Assembly: GCA_029224185.1 (NCBI GenBank)
Contig: CM055192.1
Span: forward strand, 23,352,226-23,416,225
Origin: Karalla daura
Lineage: Eukaryota; Chordata; Actinopteri; Chaetodontiformes; Leiognathidae
Direction: 5' to 3'
DNA: 64,000 nt
The notes beneath the pieces are model-generated. The model was not told the DNA's origin and did not search any database. It saw nothing but the letters and a program-made list of their open reading frames with translations. Both the position numbers and the translations under genes were made by a program. Position 1 is the stretch's first letter; each line of letters begins with the position of its first letter. Below, piece by piece: positions 22,701 through 36,730 of the stretch.

Positions 22701-25700
22701 GAAGGCTTGCTTGCGGAGTGGGAGCTGCGCAAATGAAAACTTTGCTGTCTTACTACTGCCATACGAGTGCCTCGGTGGCTGCGAGGCACCGGGGGTGCAG
22801 GAAAAGGGGTGTGAGGGGGAGGTGGTGGAACCCCTGTTGGGTGATGCTGTAACTATTTCTATATCCACGAGATTCTTCTCTCATGGGACAGCCACCCACA
22901 TTCTGCCGACAAGCCTCTTGTTTATTTTTCTCATCATTAATGTGGTGGGGTTTTTTTTTCCTCGCCAGAATTTATCAGCAAAACCAATATTTGGTGCCAG
23001 TTAAGAGATGCCTGGGCTCCCAGTCAGAGTAATACATTTTGACTGAGCTGTCAGAGCAATGGGGCCTATGGCAGCTCTGTTAACGAGCCTCTCTAATGGG
23101 AGGAGGGAAAGAGGAGTTGGGTGGATCCTTTCCTGACACGTGTCAATATACCAAGAATTGAAAGCCTTAAACTAAAAGAAATGTTCCAATTACGGGGATT
23201 GTGAGATGGGAATACGTTTCAGTGCTGTGTTTGGGAACAATTTTATTCAAAGCATCTGGGTCACGTCTCGCATACGTTGCACAGCAAATCAAATCACTGT
23301 GTTTGTTAGTTAATAACTTAGACACCCCATCATATCACCTCAGCGTGAATGACAGCAAGGAAATAGAGCACGTTAAATCAGAGATGATCAGAGATAAAGA
23401 GAATAATCGCGGTAGACTAAGTCAGAAAAAGAACAAACAGGATGACGCCATCTCCGCCTCTCCTTCCTTCTTCCTCCTCTCACCAAGAAAAACGGCTGCT
23501 CGGCTGTGATAGTATCTTTGAGTTTCAGCACAGCAGCTCCCAGGAGCCGCACAACTCTGCTATTTTAGGGGCAGATCTCCTGCCTACGTGGGGCCAGGCT
23601 CATCTTTTTGTCCCGGGAGCCTCTGACATGCCACATGCTTGACCTCAACAGAGCCCAATGGTATAAGTCTGTATCTTTCAGTCAGATGGAGGACATAACT
23701 GTCAATCAGTGTAACATTTTCAATTAATAGCCTTGAGTAAAAGAAGTCTTTGTACAAATGAGCATGCCACAAAAGTATAGAGATGAATAAAACGTCTCAT
23801 AAAAGATTCCGAAAGTGCCGACCTGGTTTGCTCTAAGCACATTTGAAAAGGAAAAAGTGGTAATCATATGACAATCTCTGTCTTAAATTTGCAATCGAAA
23901 GATAAAGCAGTGCCAGTGTGGTTTGTAGTGCGTCAGCTTTGACTCAGCCCACTCATTTGTGGAGAGCGTGGTGCACTTGGGGCCCAGCCGGAGATGTGTC
24001 AACTGAAACCTAGACACAACCTCAGAGATGTGATGAGGCCCGCTATCTCCTCTGCTTTTCACTTGCCCTGCCTCAACTCTTTCTCACTGCCTCTCTTGCT
24101 CTGCTTTTTTTTTTTTCTAATCAGGTGAGATTTTATCAGGCCCCTGCTGTCAGTAACCGCTATTGGTTGTGAAATTTCAGAAGGCGAAACGTGTGGGAAC
24201 CACAGTATCAGTTTTGCTCATCTCGCCCAGCACCTTTACAGGCGCGCGGGCGGTTTCTGAAAAGGCGAGAAAAGCTTCACAAAGAGCATATCGCAGGCCG
24301 GTTTAACACAAGTGACAGTGGAAATATTTCATACAATGTTCAACCGCATCTCCTCGCTTCCTCCCTTTTCTGCTCTTGTTTGCTTTGTGCAAACCCCTTC
24401 CAGACTGCACTTGCTCATTGCGAGACCAATTTACAACGTTGACAAATAACATTTGCAAAGACGCGCCCATTTGCATGAATCTACACAACATTATTTGGAA
24501 AAGAAATGTGAGATGCCATAGTGTGCTGGCATAGAAATCTACATCAATCAGCCCATTCTTAACCATGAATACAAGCACCTGAAGGACAAAAAATGGAGCT
24601 GAATGATGGCCTTTCCCCTTGGGCCCACATTATGTGCAGTACAGCAGCATTCAGTGCAAGTTTATTCTATCACAAACTAAACTAATGCTCTACATTCAAT
24701 CTCGCCATCAACACTGATGTTTTTGCGCTTACAATTGAGCTAACCACCAGAATTTCAAGGTTCCAATAAATGCAGCATGAGCTCCCAGGATGGATGCACG
24801 CTAACTCAAACTAATCCCCTGAGTTTAACAGAGCATCACTTTCTCAGTGCATGGAAAGGTAATCCATGTGAGAAGTAGGGTTGTCATCGAAAACATAAAG
24901 GACCTACTGAAACTTAGTCACTTGTTGAACTGCTCTCGGCTTTTGTACAAGTGTTAAAAAAACATCATCTCATCCTGTACAGATGGAAAACATCCTCGAC
25001 AGACGCATGAATCATGCAGAGTGTGACATAACCGATCCATTTGCATTGCACTGCAGCAGTCACTTTCAACACCACTTGACATTACATTTAACCAACAGAT
25101 GAGTGAAAAAGTGACAACAACAACATGGCGAATGGTTCTGTGTTCCCCTGGCCAACTAGGTGCCAGTGCTCCTTCTACAGTTATAATTAATGACTTGTAT
25201 GATAATATAACTGCTATTTTAGAAGGAGACTTTTTAAACAAGCACAAATAAAATTGCTATTTTGCCTCAGACTTAAGTAAGAGATCAAATTAGACTTGTT
25301 TTCCCCTTTGTGAAAACTCTTATTGTTCATTAACTGAAATGCCTCCTGGGAATTTTATGGCATTAGATAGAGACAGTAGAGCAGTAACAGGAAACAAGGG
25401 ACATTAAAAACGCAACAAAAGACTTGAACAAAACACACACCGGGGTGCAACCTATCCTGATAACTGTATCTAGTACACACATCCACAACTCAAACGCAGC
25501 TTTTTTTCTGGCCTTTTGTCAAGTCACACCTGCAATTTTTGGTAACTGAAGACTTTGGAAAACTCCTTCCATGGTCTGCAGAGTTGATCGTTTACCTAGT
25601 AACAACATGATATGTGCTGTTTTCTCCTCTGTTTACATGAGGCGATTTTGTATAACAATACGTACTGTACCCGTCTACTTTTACTGAAGGACAGGGGTGA

Positions 25701-26130
25701 CACATCTCATTTCACTTGTTTCCAGTTCTTTGTCCTGAGATCAGGTGTGTGATGTGTGTATAAAGAAGTCTTTAGGAATTATAAAATCTTGTTTTCGGAA
25801 ATAAATCTTTATATGTGGTGACTAGGCCCAACTGCTGATGGACTGATAGATTGAAAGCCCTAGAACGGTAACAGTGTTTGGTTTCGCCATTCCAATGATT
25901 TTAAGGTAAGGGATCATTCGTGATTTAGACCTTCAAGTGCTAATTTCAGATAGGTGATCTGTTCTTGTCCTCATGATCCCTTGGGGTGCTGCCAACTCTT
26001 TTCTTTCCCCCTTCCAAATGCATTAGCATAGCTCGCAGTGCGGGGGCGTCGGTGGCTCCATCAGTAATGTCATGGGCACTTTAACATGATGAAGCACGCC
26101 GTGGCCCCGCTGGCATGAATAATTCACATT
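19733..26130. other. Unique non-coding DNA, candidate regulatory sequence
   Basis: No gene is supported. The longest frames (159 codons at 21129-21608 and 170 codons at 22356-22868, minus) lack domains and splice context; the first overlaps a 91-codon frame and the second an 80-codon frame on the opposite strand. A (GT)n run lies at about 21043-21061 and a T run at about 24106-24117. The parts 21640-22700 and 24000-24580 are rich in TAATTA, ATTTGCAT and ACAAT cores without simple repeats. Confidence 0.4.
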
Positions 26131-29100
26131 ACCACGCGCCCAGAGAGAGAGATGGAGGGAGTGAGAGAGGAATTGACTTTGCAACAATGAATTGTGGGAA
26201 CAGATGTGTGATTTTTAAGGCACATGGGCCTCTGTTTTGGGTGAGCGAGCAATTTTAATTCAATTTGATATTTCTCTTTTAAAGTGAGGCGAGACCTTGA
26301 GCTAGGCCTTGGAAAATGAATAAGGGAGGGGGGGATCAGTAGAGGGAGCGATGGGTATGGGGAGGGACAGAAGAGGGGTGGAGGTCCTCCTCACCATCCA
26401 TCACCGTGGCACTTCAATGATTGTCAAATAAGTAGCCCTGTCCAAACCCATCTTTTATCATTATGTATGAATGAATCTATCTGGGGATCACATCATCCAG
26501 CACATGGGAGGGCTCCATCTCATATACATGATAGGGAGGATGGTATGGAAATGGGATACATGATAGCAGAATGGTTTAGATGGGAAGATGGATTCACATC
26601 ACCGGCTGGCAGAATGGACCGCTATTTGATCTGAACACTGTCTATTCTGTCAGTCCGGGAAATAGAAAATGTACAAGCTGCTGCTTCCTTTACAAGAGAC
26701 CATGTCCTCCAGAACTTAATGCAACCCGTCAAATGCAACCCATTTCTTGTCTTCTAATACCTACAGAATAGCTCCTCAAGTGACACTGACAAAACTCTCT
26801 GATTGCAAAACAGGTAGCATTAAAAGTCTTGGAAATGCTTAACCTAACATTTTCCATGCTTGCGATGCTTTGAGGTTTAGGCTGTTTCACACACAGTACC
26901 TCTAGGCCGTTGGCTGCAAAGCTGACGTGAGAACTTCAACGTAAATAATTCAGCAAAGGTGGGTGAGAACTCGTGGCACTAGATTAAGGAGGCTGCGCCT
27001 GCAAAAGCTGCTCTCAATCCATTTCCAAACTGTCACGGGGCCGTCTAAGAGGCAAAACAAACCCACCTTAATCTCTGCTAATCATACTTAAGCATGAATG
27101 TTTCATGTGGAAATGCCTGGTTACAATTTAGAGGCTTTTTCCTCATTCCTGGGGTAACCCTGTTAAAATCCAGAAATCCTTTTGGCCACAACAAAGACAG
27201 AATGCGATGTAGAGACATCAGATGCGGAGCAGTGCACACAGCATGTAAGTAGGAGGAAGCGAAATCCCACATTGCAGACACCATGTTTGTTGACTACATG
27301 AAACGCTGGAGATAATGAATTCAGGCTGCCAAATTTCAAGATGTGCCGAAAGATAAAGCTGTTATAAACAAGGAAAAAAACATCAACGATAACATCAGTG
27401 ATTGGTTGTGATTAACATCAGCCTTCTCACTTGTGTCTCAGAAATTCAAATTACAAGCCTGATGGAGGCAATGCCAGGGACACAACCTAATATTATTATT
27501 ATTCGAGACGGAGCATAACCCAACGGCGGGATGATTACATTTGACTTGCAATGATTTTCCCCCCCTGCATGAGAAAACAACAGCTTGGAAAAACTAATAG
27601 ACGTATTCCCCAAAGTAGCTTTGTTGCTCCTGCCTTGCTTTAAATAAGTCTCATTGCCTCAGTGAGAACTGTTTTGATTTCTCCAGCATTTAGAAAGCGG
27701 AGATAAAAGTTCAACCCATCTGTCCCTCAACTTTGCAGGGTGCAGAGCGGAGCGGAGAAAGGATTTATCACACGCAGCACGGCAAAGTGCATCCGCCGCA
27801 CTGCTCCCACTCGCATCATTATCCTCATCGCCTATCACTCCCCCAGCTGAGCCCCGTTTTGGAAACGGGGGCTGACACGACGACGCCGGATAAACACCTT
27901 TAAAAGGATCTGACGCCCCGTAATGGAAGAAAAAACACTTCCGTATTGTTCGGGACCCTCGGCACTGTGCTGGGCCTGTGGAGGAGTGAGCCATTGTCTG
28001 GTGTCACCTAATTGGATCAAGTTTGTGTGGAGAACAGATGTGTGTTGCTGGCTGAGGTAAACACCGGACCAGAAGATGCCAGGGCTGAAATTGCTCTGAA
28101 AATCGCTTCTGCCTACATAGGATGAGCGAGAACGGCAGTGAAAAACACAGCATAAAGGAACATTTGTGGCCAAGTCGGAAAAGTAATAAACACTTCCCCT
28201 CTGGTGCGGATTCAAAGAGTCCCTATTTAATTTTGTTCACGGGCCAGCCATACATCTGTGTGAAAGGGGATGTATGGCACACAGGAGATTCAGAATGACG
28301 CTGAGGCAGTTAGCATGGCAGAGCTCACGGCGAAAGTGATGATCCTTGGCAAAGGACAAATTACACCTTGGAAGCCAGGGATAGCTGATCTAATTAAGAG
28401 CTGGCTAAAGGTGTCATCAGGGTCTGACAGATTTCAGCCCTGAGTCTTTTCGGCTGCCGCAAAAGTGAGAAACACTGGCACAAACAAAGTGAGATGAGGA
28501 GAGACACAGAGAGACAAGGAAGCACTATTTCCAATCAAGCATCTGCCTCTACTCCGACACAGCTCGATTTAACCTTGAAGAGTAATGAGATCTGACTTGC
28601 TTAAATGTTAGCATTCTTAAATCATCAGGAAGTGCCTCCAAGGAGCCGATAATCACTGTGCCAAATTGCTGCGCTCGCTAATTTCATTTCTCCCCAGCAT
28701 TTGCTTGCAGTTAGTGTCGATTATTCAAGAACAGGCATTTAATGTTGCCAGGTCCCAGGGGTGTTACATTAAAATGTAATAACTTGCAACATAAATGAAA
28801 ACAAAAACCATTACTTTCTCCCCCCTCCCTCCCCCGTTTTCCTCTGCCACCTTGCTCCCTGCCTCCCTCCTCAATCTCTCTCCACTCCCTCCCTCCATGG
28901 TGGGAGTTCGAATCTAATTCTCAGCCCATCTGGCAGGCGTAATGAAGGCGGGCTGGGCTTGCAGTGCCCTGCTGCCATGGCTCGGTGGAGCAGGAGGCTA
29001 GCTGGCAGATTGGGCCGGGATGAGTGGAGGGGAGTCGAGGAACCTGCTGAGTGAGTAAGCCGGCCCAGTTAATCTCCCATGTGCCCTGGTGTGATCGGGG

Positions 29101-30385
29101 CCAAGGCCAGCCACACACTGTGGGCACAGCGGATGGGGTCTGCAGTGTGGATTGTCGTGGGCAGACGACTGGTGGGTGAGTCTGGCATTCATTTACATTT
29201 CCTGGCATTTAGCTCTCCTATTCAAATCGACTTTCATTGAGCAAAACACTGAAATAACCTTCGTTTTTGACACAGCCCGGAACACAAACCTTCTCCAGTT
29301 GGTTAGAGGGTCACAGCTAAGGCGAGATATCACACAACACTGACTGGACCTGCAGTGCGCTCAATAGATTTCAATATTGCATATATTGCGGACTAACCCT
29401 GCAGCCACAAGGGACATAAAGGAGTGAAGCAACTCCATGCGGATGTGACACTAAAAATATTATGCATATTCCTCATTAACACTCTGATCCAAGGGTTTTG
29501 TGAGATTTCTGTGACAGCAAAGAGACTGTAAATGACATCTTCACAAATAGAGAACTAGTCCAGCTTCTGCATACGAGCATAATCAAAGAGGATACAGTCA
29601 AAGAAAGGTAGTTTCAGCACCAACAGGTGCAGCAGCTTCCAGCCCTCGCAGGGAACAAAAAGCAAATAGTGTCTTAACACCATCTGGCACAGACAGAAGT
29701 GCATGAGCATTTACATATGGTCAAACAGGGAAAATAACAACTGCGATAGAGCTGTGCAACACATTGAAAACTACTTTTGATTAATAGATGTTTACTGTTC
29801 TGTGTCAGCATATACAACTGCATTTTAATTTGAATAACCTGAATATGCAACATATTATATGCAACAATAACAAACAATATACAACCTTGTAACAACTGTG
29901 GTAAAAATATGTTCTGAAGTACTTCCTCTGACCTCACAGGACTGCAGACACCTCCTGAGGCACGCTGGGATCGACTACTGGGATAGCACCACTGCTCGAC
30001 ACTGGCCCGTGCAATTATGATTAAGCTCCTTTATCTAAACACAAACTCCCCTGCAATCTCTACGATCTGTCTGCCGTGTGTGAGGGCACGTAGGGGGGAA
30101 GTGGCAAGGCAGCCAAAACCATGCTCAGAGACCTGCAGCGGCAAACATCGGCCCCTATCTGTATATTTACCCATATGTTTTTTGTTTGTTTTTAAACAGA
30201 CCAGGCCCCCCTGACCTTAGGAATCTATTTTGTTGCAATCTGGTCAACACCTTAAGGCTCATGGGGAACGCCACAGGAAGCCCGTACCCGCCTCTTTTGC
30301 CACTGTGCAGGCAGGACGTCACTGAGACACAGCAGTCGAAAGTGGAGGTGTTGGCGAGGTACACGAGCACAACAGAATAAAAACG
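26131..30385. other. Unique non-coding DNA
   Basis: No gene recognised. A GA-rich patch covers about 26141-26172 and a G/A-rich patch 26310-26385. The stretch 28840-29180 is GC-richer with C-rich tracts and carries a weak plus-strand exon-like pattern (TCTGCAG before and GTGAGTC after about 30 bases near 29145-29180) that I do not call. Small (ATT)n run at 27491-27503. Confidence 0.45.
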
Positions 30386-30421
30386 AGATAGGCAGAGAGA
30401 GAAAGAGAGAGAGAGAGAAAA
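30386..30421. repeat. (GA)n tract
   Basis: Purine run dominated by GAGA units, with an A-rich right edge. Confidence 0.85.
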
Positions 30422-30660
30422 ACCCTACAACAACATAACAGGAAGTGAGGCTGACAAAAACAGTAGGTTTCCCTAAGCTGTGCTCCGGCCTCTGGAGAAA
30501 CCACAACACTGTCATTAACAGTTACTCTCCTCATAAACACACTGGCATCAGCTGGAGGTATAATTGCCCCTGCTTCTCCTGTAATCTTATACCTTACCTG
30601 CTGTTACTGTCAGACACCTTCTCCGCCGAGAGAGACAGAGACGGCAAGAATAAGAGAGAC

Positions 30661-30691
30661 ACAGGGGGGTGGGGGGTGGGGGATTCTTGTG

Positions 30692-30724
<33 letters not shown>
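30661..30724. repeat. G-rich tract followed by (TG)n microsatellite
   Basis: GGGGGGTGGGGGGTGGGGG at about 30664-30682 is followed by about 15 TG units at 30694-30723. His-Thr and Cys-Val repeat frames here are artefacts. Confidence 0.93.
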
Positions 30725-33700
30725 TGAAGTTGGGTAGGTGTTGCTTGTGTACTGTCAGACACAAGGTAAGGGAAGAAAAAAGAGGGGTGTAGAGAGAGAA
30801 AGGAAAAGCACAAAACACATGCCAGAAAATCAAATGAGTGTATGTTGCTCAGTGAAATCCCAGGAGCAAAGCTCAGGGGCTGCGATGGAGGGAAATGGTA
30901 TTCTTTTCGTTGAGTGATTAGAAGACGAGTGGCAGAACATGACCTACTTAGTGCAACTTTTTTTTTTCCCGAGGTTTCGAAAAAAGGTACTTATGCGGGT
31001 AGAGTTGGGTGGAGGTGGTGGGGGGCTTTCACCCCTAATAGATTCATAGAAACATTAAAGATAGGAGGAATAATTGCCAACGGGTGTTTGTGAATATGGA
31101 ATAAAGTCTCTTCATCTCATGACCTCTCAAACTCAAACAAGGGCTCGCAGTCATCCAGCATGCTCCAGCTCTGCAGCCAAAAAAGAACAGATGGATGTGT
31201 TTGATCCTACAGATATGCAAGGTTAAAATGCAAAACAAAATATGAATTAAACATCATCTGACACCCTCCAAAGATTACGAGGGGAGGTTTTAGTATCTTT
31301 AAAATTAACCCAGGAAGTGTGGTAGGAGGTGCGAACGTTGCGGGTGCCGGAAATGGAGGGGAAAAAAAGGGGGAAAAAAGGGGATGACAATCCTGCTTTC
31401 AAAAAATCTGTGACTGAAAATGGCAAAGTGTCATTTTTGTTGCTCTACCCTATTACAAATTCCATCCTGGAAATCCACCGAGGCCAGGAAAAAGGGAACA
31501 CTTTAGCTTTGCTGCACAAATGGGCCTGCCTCTGGCTCCTCTTAATTTCAGGCTTTGTTTGTGCAGCGTCGGGGAGCTCTTGTGGGTTTGCAGGAGACCC
31601 GCAGGCCTTTTGTCTCATCAGTAAAGGTGGTTTCTGCATGGTGCCTGAAGCGATCTGTTGGCGAACACCTTTTGTTCTACCTCTCCGTGTGAGATTTGGT
31701 CACAGGTCGCCGATTGCAGGCAACACAGCCATCACGGTACACTGTTGTTTGTTTCGCCGACAACAACCATTAGTGCTCGACAGAGAGGTGGGCACTCAAT
31801 CTCCAAATTAGTCATGGGAGGTATGGTGTGTTATGAGAAGAAAAAGTGAGGAACAACCAAGCCATCTCTTGGGATATGAAAAGTCTTGTGAAATATGCTC
31901 TCTCTGTTTTCCTCCCCATTAGATTTCAGCAGAACTAAAATGGCTTCCTCTGGATTCCTTCGGGGACATTGGCAACGCTGCAATGCCTGCTTCTTTAAAC
32001 GACGCAGACTAATATGAGACTTGTGGCGTTGAATTAATAAGCAGCCGTGTGATAAATCTCTTTGATTTATTATGTTCCCTCCAGTGTACGATCAAGTTGA
32101 ATAAGAGAGGGCAGGATAGACAGGAGAGACAGAGGAGAGACGGGAGACACGGTTGGGTCTGAATTGAGACACAACAGACGAGGCCCCTTCCTCTGCACAG
32201 CTGAATGGACAGGCTTACATAGCTTTGACTGAGACGTGTGAAACAGTCAGCCACTGAAATCAGTGGGTGTTGTATTTAGCAGAAGGAAAGCGATTAAAAT
32301 ACCAAAAAGTTCAATGTGCAGCGCGCCGTGAAATGTGACATATGGAACTGCCAAAACAGAACTAGCAGACGTTCTTTTCCCCCCCAAAATGGTCTATTTC
32401 TTTTGGAGGCATGAATTCCCCATAAGGGAGGTTTATTAGAATATGACACCTCTACGGAAGCCTCATCCCACAATCCACAGGAGGCTCCCTCTCCCTCCTG
32501 CCTGCTTCTGGTGGGCTGCCATCATATTCATACCCTGTTCCCAGATAGATGTTTGTAATTGGAGCTCTAATTTATGATCGGGCCTTGGTGCGGGATAATG
32601 ATATGGAGCATTGTAATTTGCTGATGCAAATTGTACGTTATAATGGGGAGCCATAAAAGCCCCGGCAACATCTCAGAGACTTGCCAAACACCCTGAGCGT
32701 TCATTACAGCCCTCATTAAAACATCCACGTCGGCATTGGGAGCTCTTACAAATGGAAGGAGCATGTAATTGCTGCTTGATTGTGGTATATGTAACATATG
32801 ATAAAGTGGAATTACCACTTTATTTGTCTACAGTGTCCGTGAAACTTAATGGGGAGAAAGCCTGCAGTAAACAAATCCTCAGAGCGTTATTTGATTGTTA
32901 CATTATAGGGCTATTTGTTTAAAGTGGGGCAAATGTGAGTTAGGGGACAGAGCATCCAGGACAAACTAAGAGTGATGATTATCAAGGCTGGGCTGAGGGG
33001 ATAAAACTAATACCTTTACCCATGAGAGGCTGTGTTTCATTTGGACTGCCTCCAACATGGGTGATAGCACAGAGCTTCGTCTGGGAATACATTAACTGGA
33101 TTTAATATAAGAAAAGATCAGTATTGTTCTTTTTCATTACCAGCCACCAAAGTCATCACCATATATTCGCTTTAAGGATGGTGGAGCTCAAATGAAAAAG
33201 GTCTGAGAGAACCACTGAAGTCTCCCCTGATGAAAAAATATTTCGCACTAATGCCAATTTGGCCCTTTGGAATATAGCTCTTAGCCGTTTCCAATCGTTG
33301 ATCTCAATTCAGTCCTAACGAACAGGGTATGTGGAATGCAGTGAAGCCGAACGTCCCAGCTTTTAAGCAGCCTTACGCGTAAAGCCAAGTGGCAAAAGCA
33401 ATTAAGAGTTCATTTAGAACAACTGAACTATGCTGGGGCTGGTTTTTCTGAAGCCCAGTCAACACTGACTCACAGTGTCGCCTTTTTATTCAAATGACCT
33501 CTCCCAGTCCCCTTTGTGTTGGTGCCGTTCTAATGCACCTCCATTAGAACAAAACCTGAGCTGCAGTGCAGCAGATGAAGTTTCCCTCCTCAACCCCTGA
33601 ATGATAGCAGGCCGCTACCGCCAGAGCTGTGTGTGCTCAGCCACTGGAAAAGGATTTTCAACCGTGCCATTCAGCCGGGGCCCCAGAAGCCTGCAGCCTT

Positions 33701-35505
33701 TATCTGCACAACCGTTGATTGATGTGTTGTGGGCCCTGCTGTGGTTAACAGCAATTTTTATCTGTTGCCAGCGGCAACAGCCCAGGTCCCTGATGCGCAG
33801 AGAGCAGCAGGGCCCAGGATCTGAAGCCGGACCGCACACGGGGATAAACAAATAGGTTTTTCAGGGCGGACAGCACTCATAGAGAGCCCCCTGACAAGCA
33901 GCGCCCCACCCCAAGGCCAGGACAATGTCAGGGCCCCAGCCCATTCCTGCTGGGCTCTTGGTTTCCTTCACTAATTTTCACCATGTGCAGAGCCAGTGGT
34001 ATGGAGACACCTGCACACCCCACTGAAAGCAGGCAACACACAAGAGACGGAGAGGCAGCCAGAGTGAGACTGCGAGCGAGAAAGAGTCACAGAGACACCA
34101 ACAAAGACGCTGTTAAGAGATTCCTCGCAGTGCACGGCAGCAGAGGAAGCTACGACTCTCTGTTTAAGCTCTGTGTGCTGACAGAATACAGACTCCAAAA
34201 ATATTGTATAAAAATGTACTCTAAAATATAATTTCCATCCAATTTCCCTTTAATTGCCCTGTTTAGCATTTAATCCAGTGAATCTGTGTCGATTGTTAAA
34301 TAACGCGTGATGCTTTTAATGACTTCTATTATAATTAAGTGACATAATCCTTGTATTCGATAAAGATCTCGTAAAAAGCCTCGTCACTCAGACAGGGAAG
34401 TGTGTTTGCCACAATGTGGAGGTCGCAAATGCCAAATCAATTAAAAAGGAGGCTGTTTAAGAATGCACAAATGACTCTGAGACTGCTCTGTTTAGAGTGT
34501 AGACTCATTTAGCGTTAAATATGATTATGACAGCCCAAGCAGGGAAATGAAGAATGGGTGTGTCTGGGAGCTCGGAGCATTCTCGCTCAAACCAAGCACT
34601 TCGGCTAAGGTTTTACTCTCTGACACTGCAGAGATAAACCCTCCCAAAACAGACTAGTCAGATTATACTGTCACAGACAAAGCTCTGTGCTTTTATCGTG
34701 CGTGAAAACATGAGCCGTGGCTTGGCCTTGGGGTGGTTTGAAAAGATGGTCGGGGGGGGGGGAGTGAGAGACTAGCTCAATCACTTCATCTGAAAGGAAA
34801 GGGAGGTGGGTCTTTTTTGCCCAGCTAAAACGTCTCCTCCTCTATACAGTATACCCAGCCCAGGGGTAGCGACAGGATGGGCAGATAGTTGCAGTGAGAT
34901 CCTTTGACATTTTCCCTGTCTCTCACAGCCCATATCTCCCAGGCACAGAGGGGGATGCTGGGTTCTTTATCAAGGAGCCCCTCAGAGAGGATGATAAATC
35001 GCCAGAGCCCAGACCCATCTCCAGTGGAACAACAAGCAGGTAGCAGCGCAGGAAACAAGGGACAGATATTGTCTCCCAAACATAGCAGAGGCTATAATGA
35101 AGCCTGCACAAAGCAGACAGGAGAGAGTCGGCCTGATAAACAATTCCATTTCCAGTCTTCCACGGAGAGCGAGATAGCGAGTCTCAGTCCTGCTGCTGCA
35201 TATCGCCGCTGGACTCAACGGTCCAGAGATTAGCCCTCAGCCATGAATGGGGAATGAAGGGTGGGTGGGGCAGGCAGGTGCTGGGTAGGGATTTAACATC
35301 TACAGACAGTGGATATTGGCATGGCATTAAGATCAGGAACAGTTCAGTCTGGCTTTTGAGTCCTGTACATCTCTCATTTATATATTGCTAGGTGCTGTGG
35401 TTTCTATACAGTGTATGTTGTCATAGTATCATCTCTAACGTGTATTCCAAACATACTTATGGAAGAACCAATTGACTTGGCTAATGGATGGAATGATATA
35501 AAACA
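30725..35505. other. Unique non-coding DNA, candidate regulatory sequence
   Basis: No gene recognised. A 160-codon frame at 31329-31811 has no known domain and faces antisense frames. The segment 32540-32660 carries a CATTGTA Sox-type core and, about 9 bases on, a perfect POU octamer ATGCAAAT at 32624-32631. A pure G run of 11 bases lies near 34752-34762. The rest shows no repeat family. Confidence 0.4.
32609..32631 (+). promoter_or_regulatory. Sox-like core and POU octamer pair
   Basis: CATTGTA (32609-32615) and ATGCAAAT (32624-32631) lie on the same strand within 23 bases, in repeat-free AT-rich DNA. Sox and POU factors bind such pairs in vertebrate developmental enhancers, although the best-known composite has zero to three bases between the sites. 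Function here is inferred only. Confidence 0.25.
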
Positions 35506-35585
35506 AAGACCACCCAGCTGGGAACTGAACTATGGGCATTGCAGTTATGTGGTAACCTAAAAACCTCCATCCTCCTCATGCTATC
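35506..35585 (-). repeat. Possible SINE head fragment, minus strand
   Basis: Read on the minus strand, the order GGTTACCACATAACTGCAATGCCC and then AGTTCAGTTCCCAGCTGGGTGG resembles the A-box to B-box head of the tRNA-derived repeat at 14551. It is short and heavily changed. Confidence 0.35.
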
Positions 35586-36730
35586 ACTGTATCTGCTGTA
35601 CTCATAAAAATGCCAATGCTTTTAGTGCTCTGTGTGTTAATGTATGAAAAGTAATAAAAAAGTAATGTGAAAAAGTGGCCGGATTTTGAAAACATTCACA
35701 AATACCTGTTGGGCAAAGTGTAGAACCACATTCATGCATTTTCTGAAATTATTTGCCAATTAAATTCCCAAATGTGAAAGTATTGAAATCATAAACCATC
35801 GGAAACTTGATTTTAACAAATATTTGCATAAACTATTGAGTTTGCAGTCTGCTTGTGACAATCTGGGAGAGCTGCGAAGGCTGGAGAACTTGGATTCAAT
35901 TAGCATTCAGTTACCAAAATTATAACCTCCTCATGATAAAATATCAGCCAATTTGTTAACTTTTCTTTCAGATAATTTCTGTGTGTAGAATATGAATCGA
36001 ATGCAAAGAATTTTTAATATGCAAGAACATATTTAGATGAATTTCATTAGCTGAGTTGTTTGAACAGATTGAATATCTTTGCCGTATCCAAATGGCTGAA
36101 ATGTCTCCAATTCCCTCTTTTATGTGTCTGGCACTAATGCCCTAAAAATTCCTTTACATTCTTGTGTAAACCATTAAAATGAGGCCATTTTAGCCTGACA
36201 GGCAACATAAGAAAAGAGGCATATGGACACATAAACAAGACGAGGCGTTATCTACTGTAGGAGTAGAAAACAAACTGTCAGGAGAGATTGCCTCTTTTTT
36301 TTTTTCTACCTCTTAGTGCTTTGTGACAGATAACCAGCCCCCATCTACGGGCGTTGATTTTTGAGTGTTTGTGGAGAGGCAGAGCCGTAGATTATGATCA
36401 GTACCGGGGGTGGAGGGTGGGGAGGGCCAACCAGAAGATAGCCCTGCCCGTATGCTGCTGGTGGCCAGTGGCGCTGTCTACGCCTGTGTGCCCGCCTTGT
36501 TGACCCTCCCACACATCCCCTCCCCACCTTACACGCCGCCCTCCACCCACATACATCGCCTCTCTCTTCCTCCTCCTGCAGCATAATGCTCCAACCACCC
36601 CCTGGCCCTCTCCTCTTCCTCCCAGACTCACTCAGCCTCTGCCCGGCAGTTCCCTGGAGCCCCTCGACCCCTCTCTCCATGCCCCCTCCCTCCATTGAAA
36701 CCATCATACTGTAAAGCCTGAAGCACTCAC
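35586..36730. other. Unique non-coding DNA
   Basis: AT-rich to 36290, then a poly-T and TCTACCTCTTAG acceptor-like run at 36293-36321 with no believable exon after it. A C-rich low-complexity tract covers 36480-36700; the opposing frames across it on both strands are attributed to base composition. Confidence 0.45.

Noticed and set aside
22356..22868. 170-codon minus-strand frame
   Set aside because: No recognisable motif and overlapping frames on the other strand; consistent with chance in single-copy DNA.
31329..31811. 160-codon plus-strand frame
   Set aside because: No domain, no acceptor or donor of quality, and an antisense frame covers its middle.
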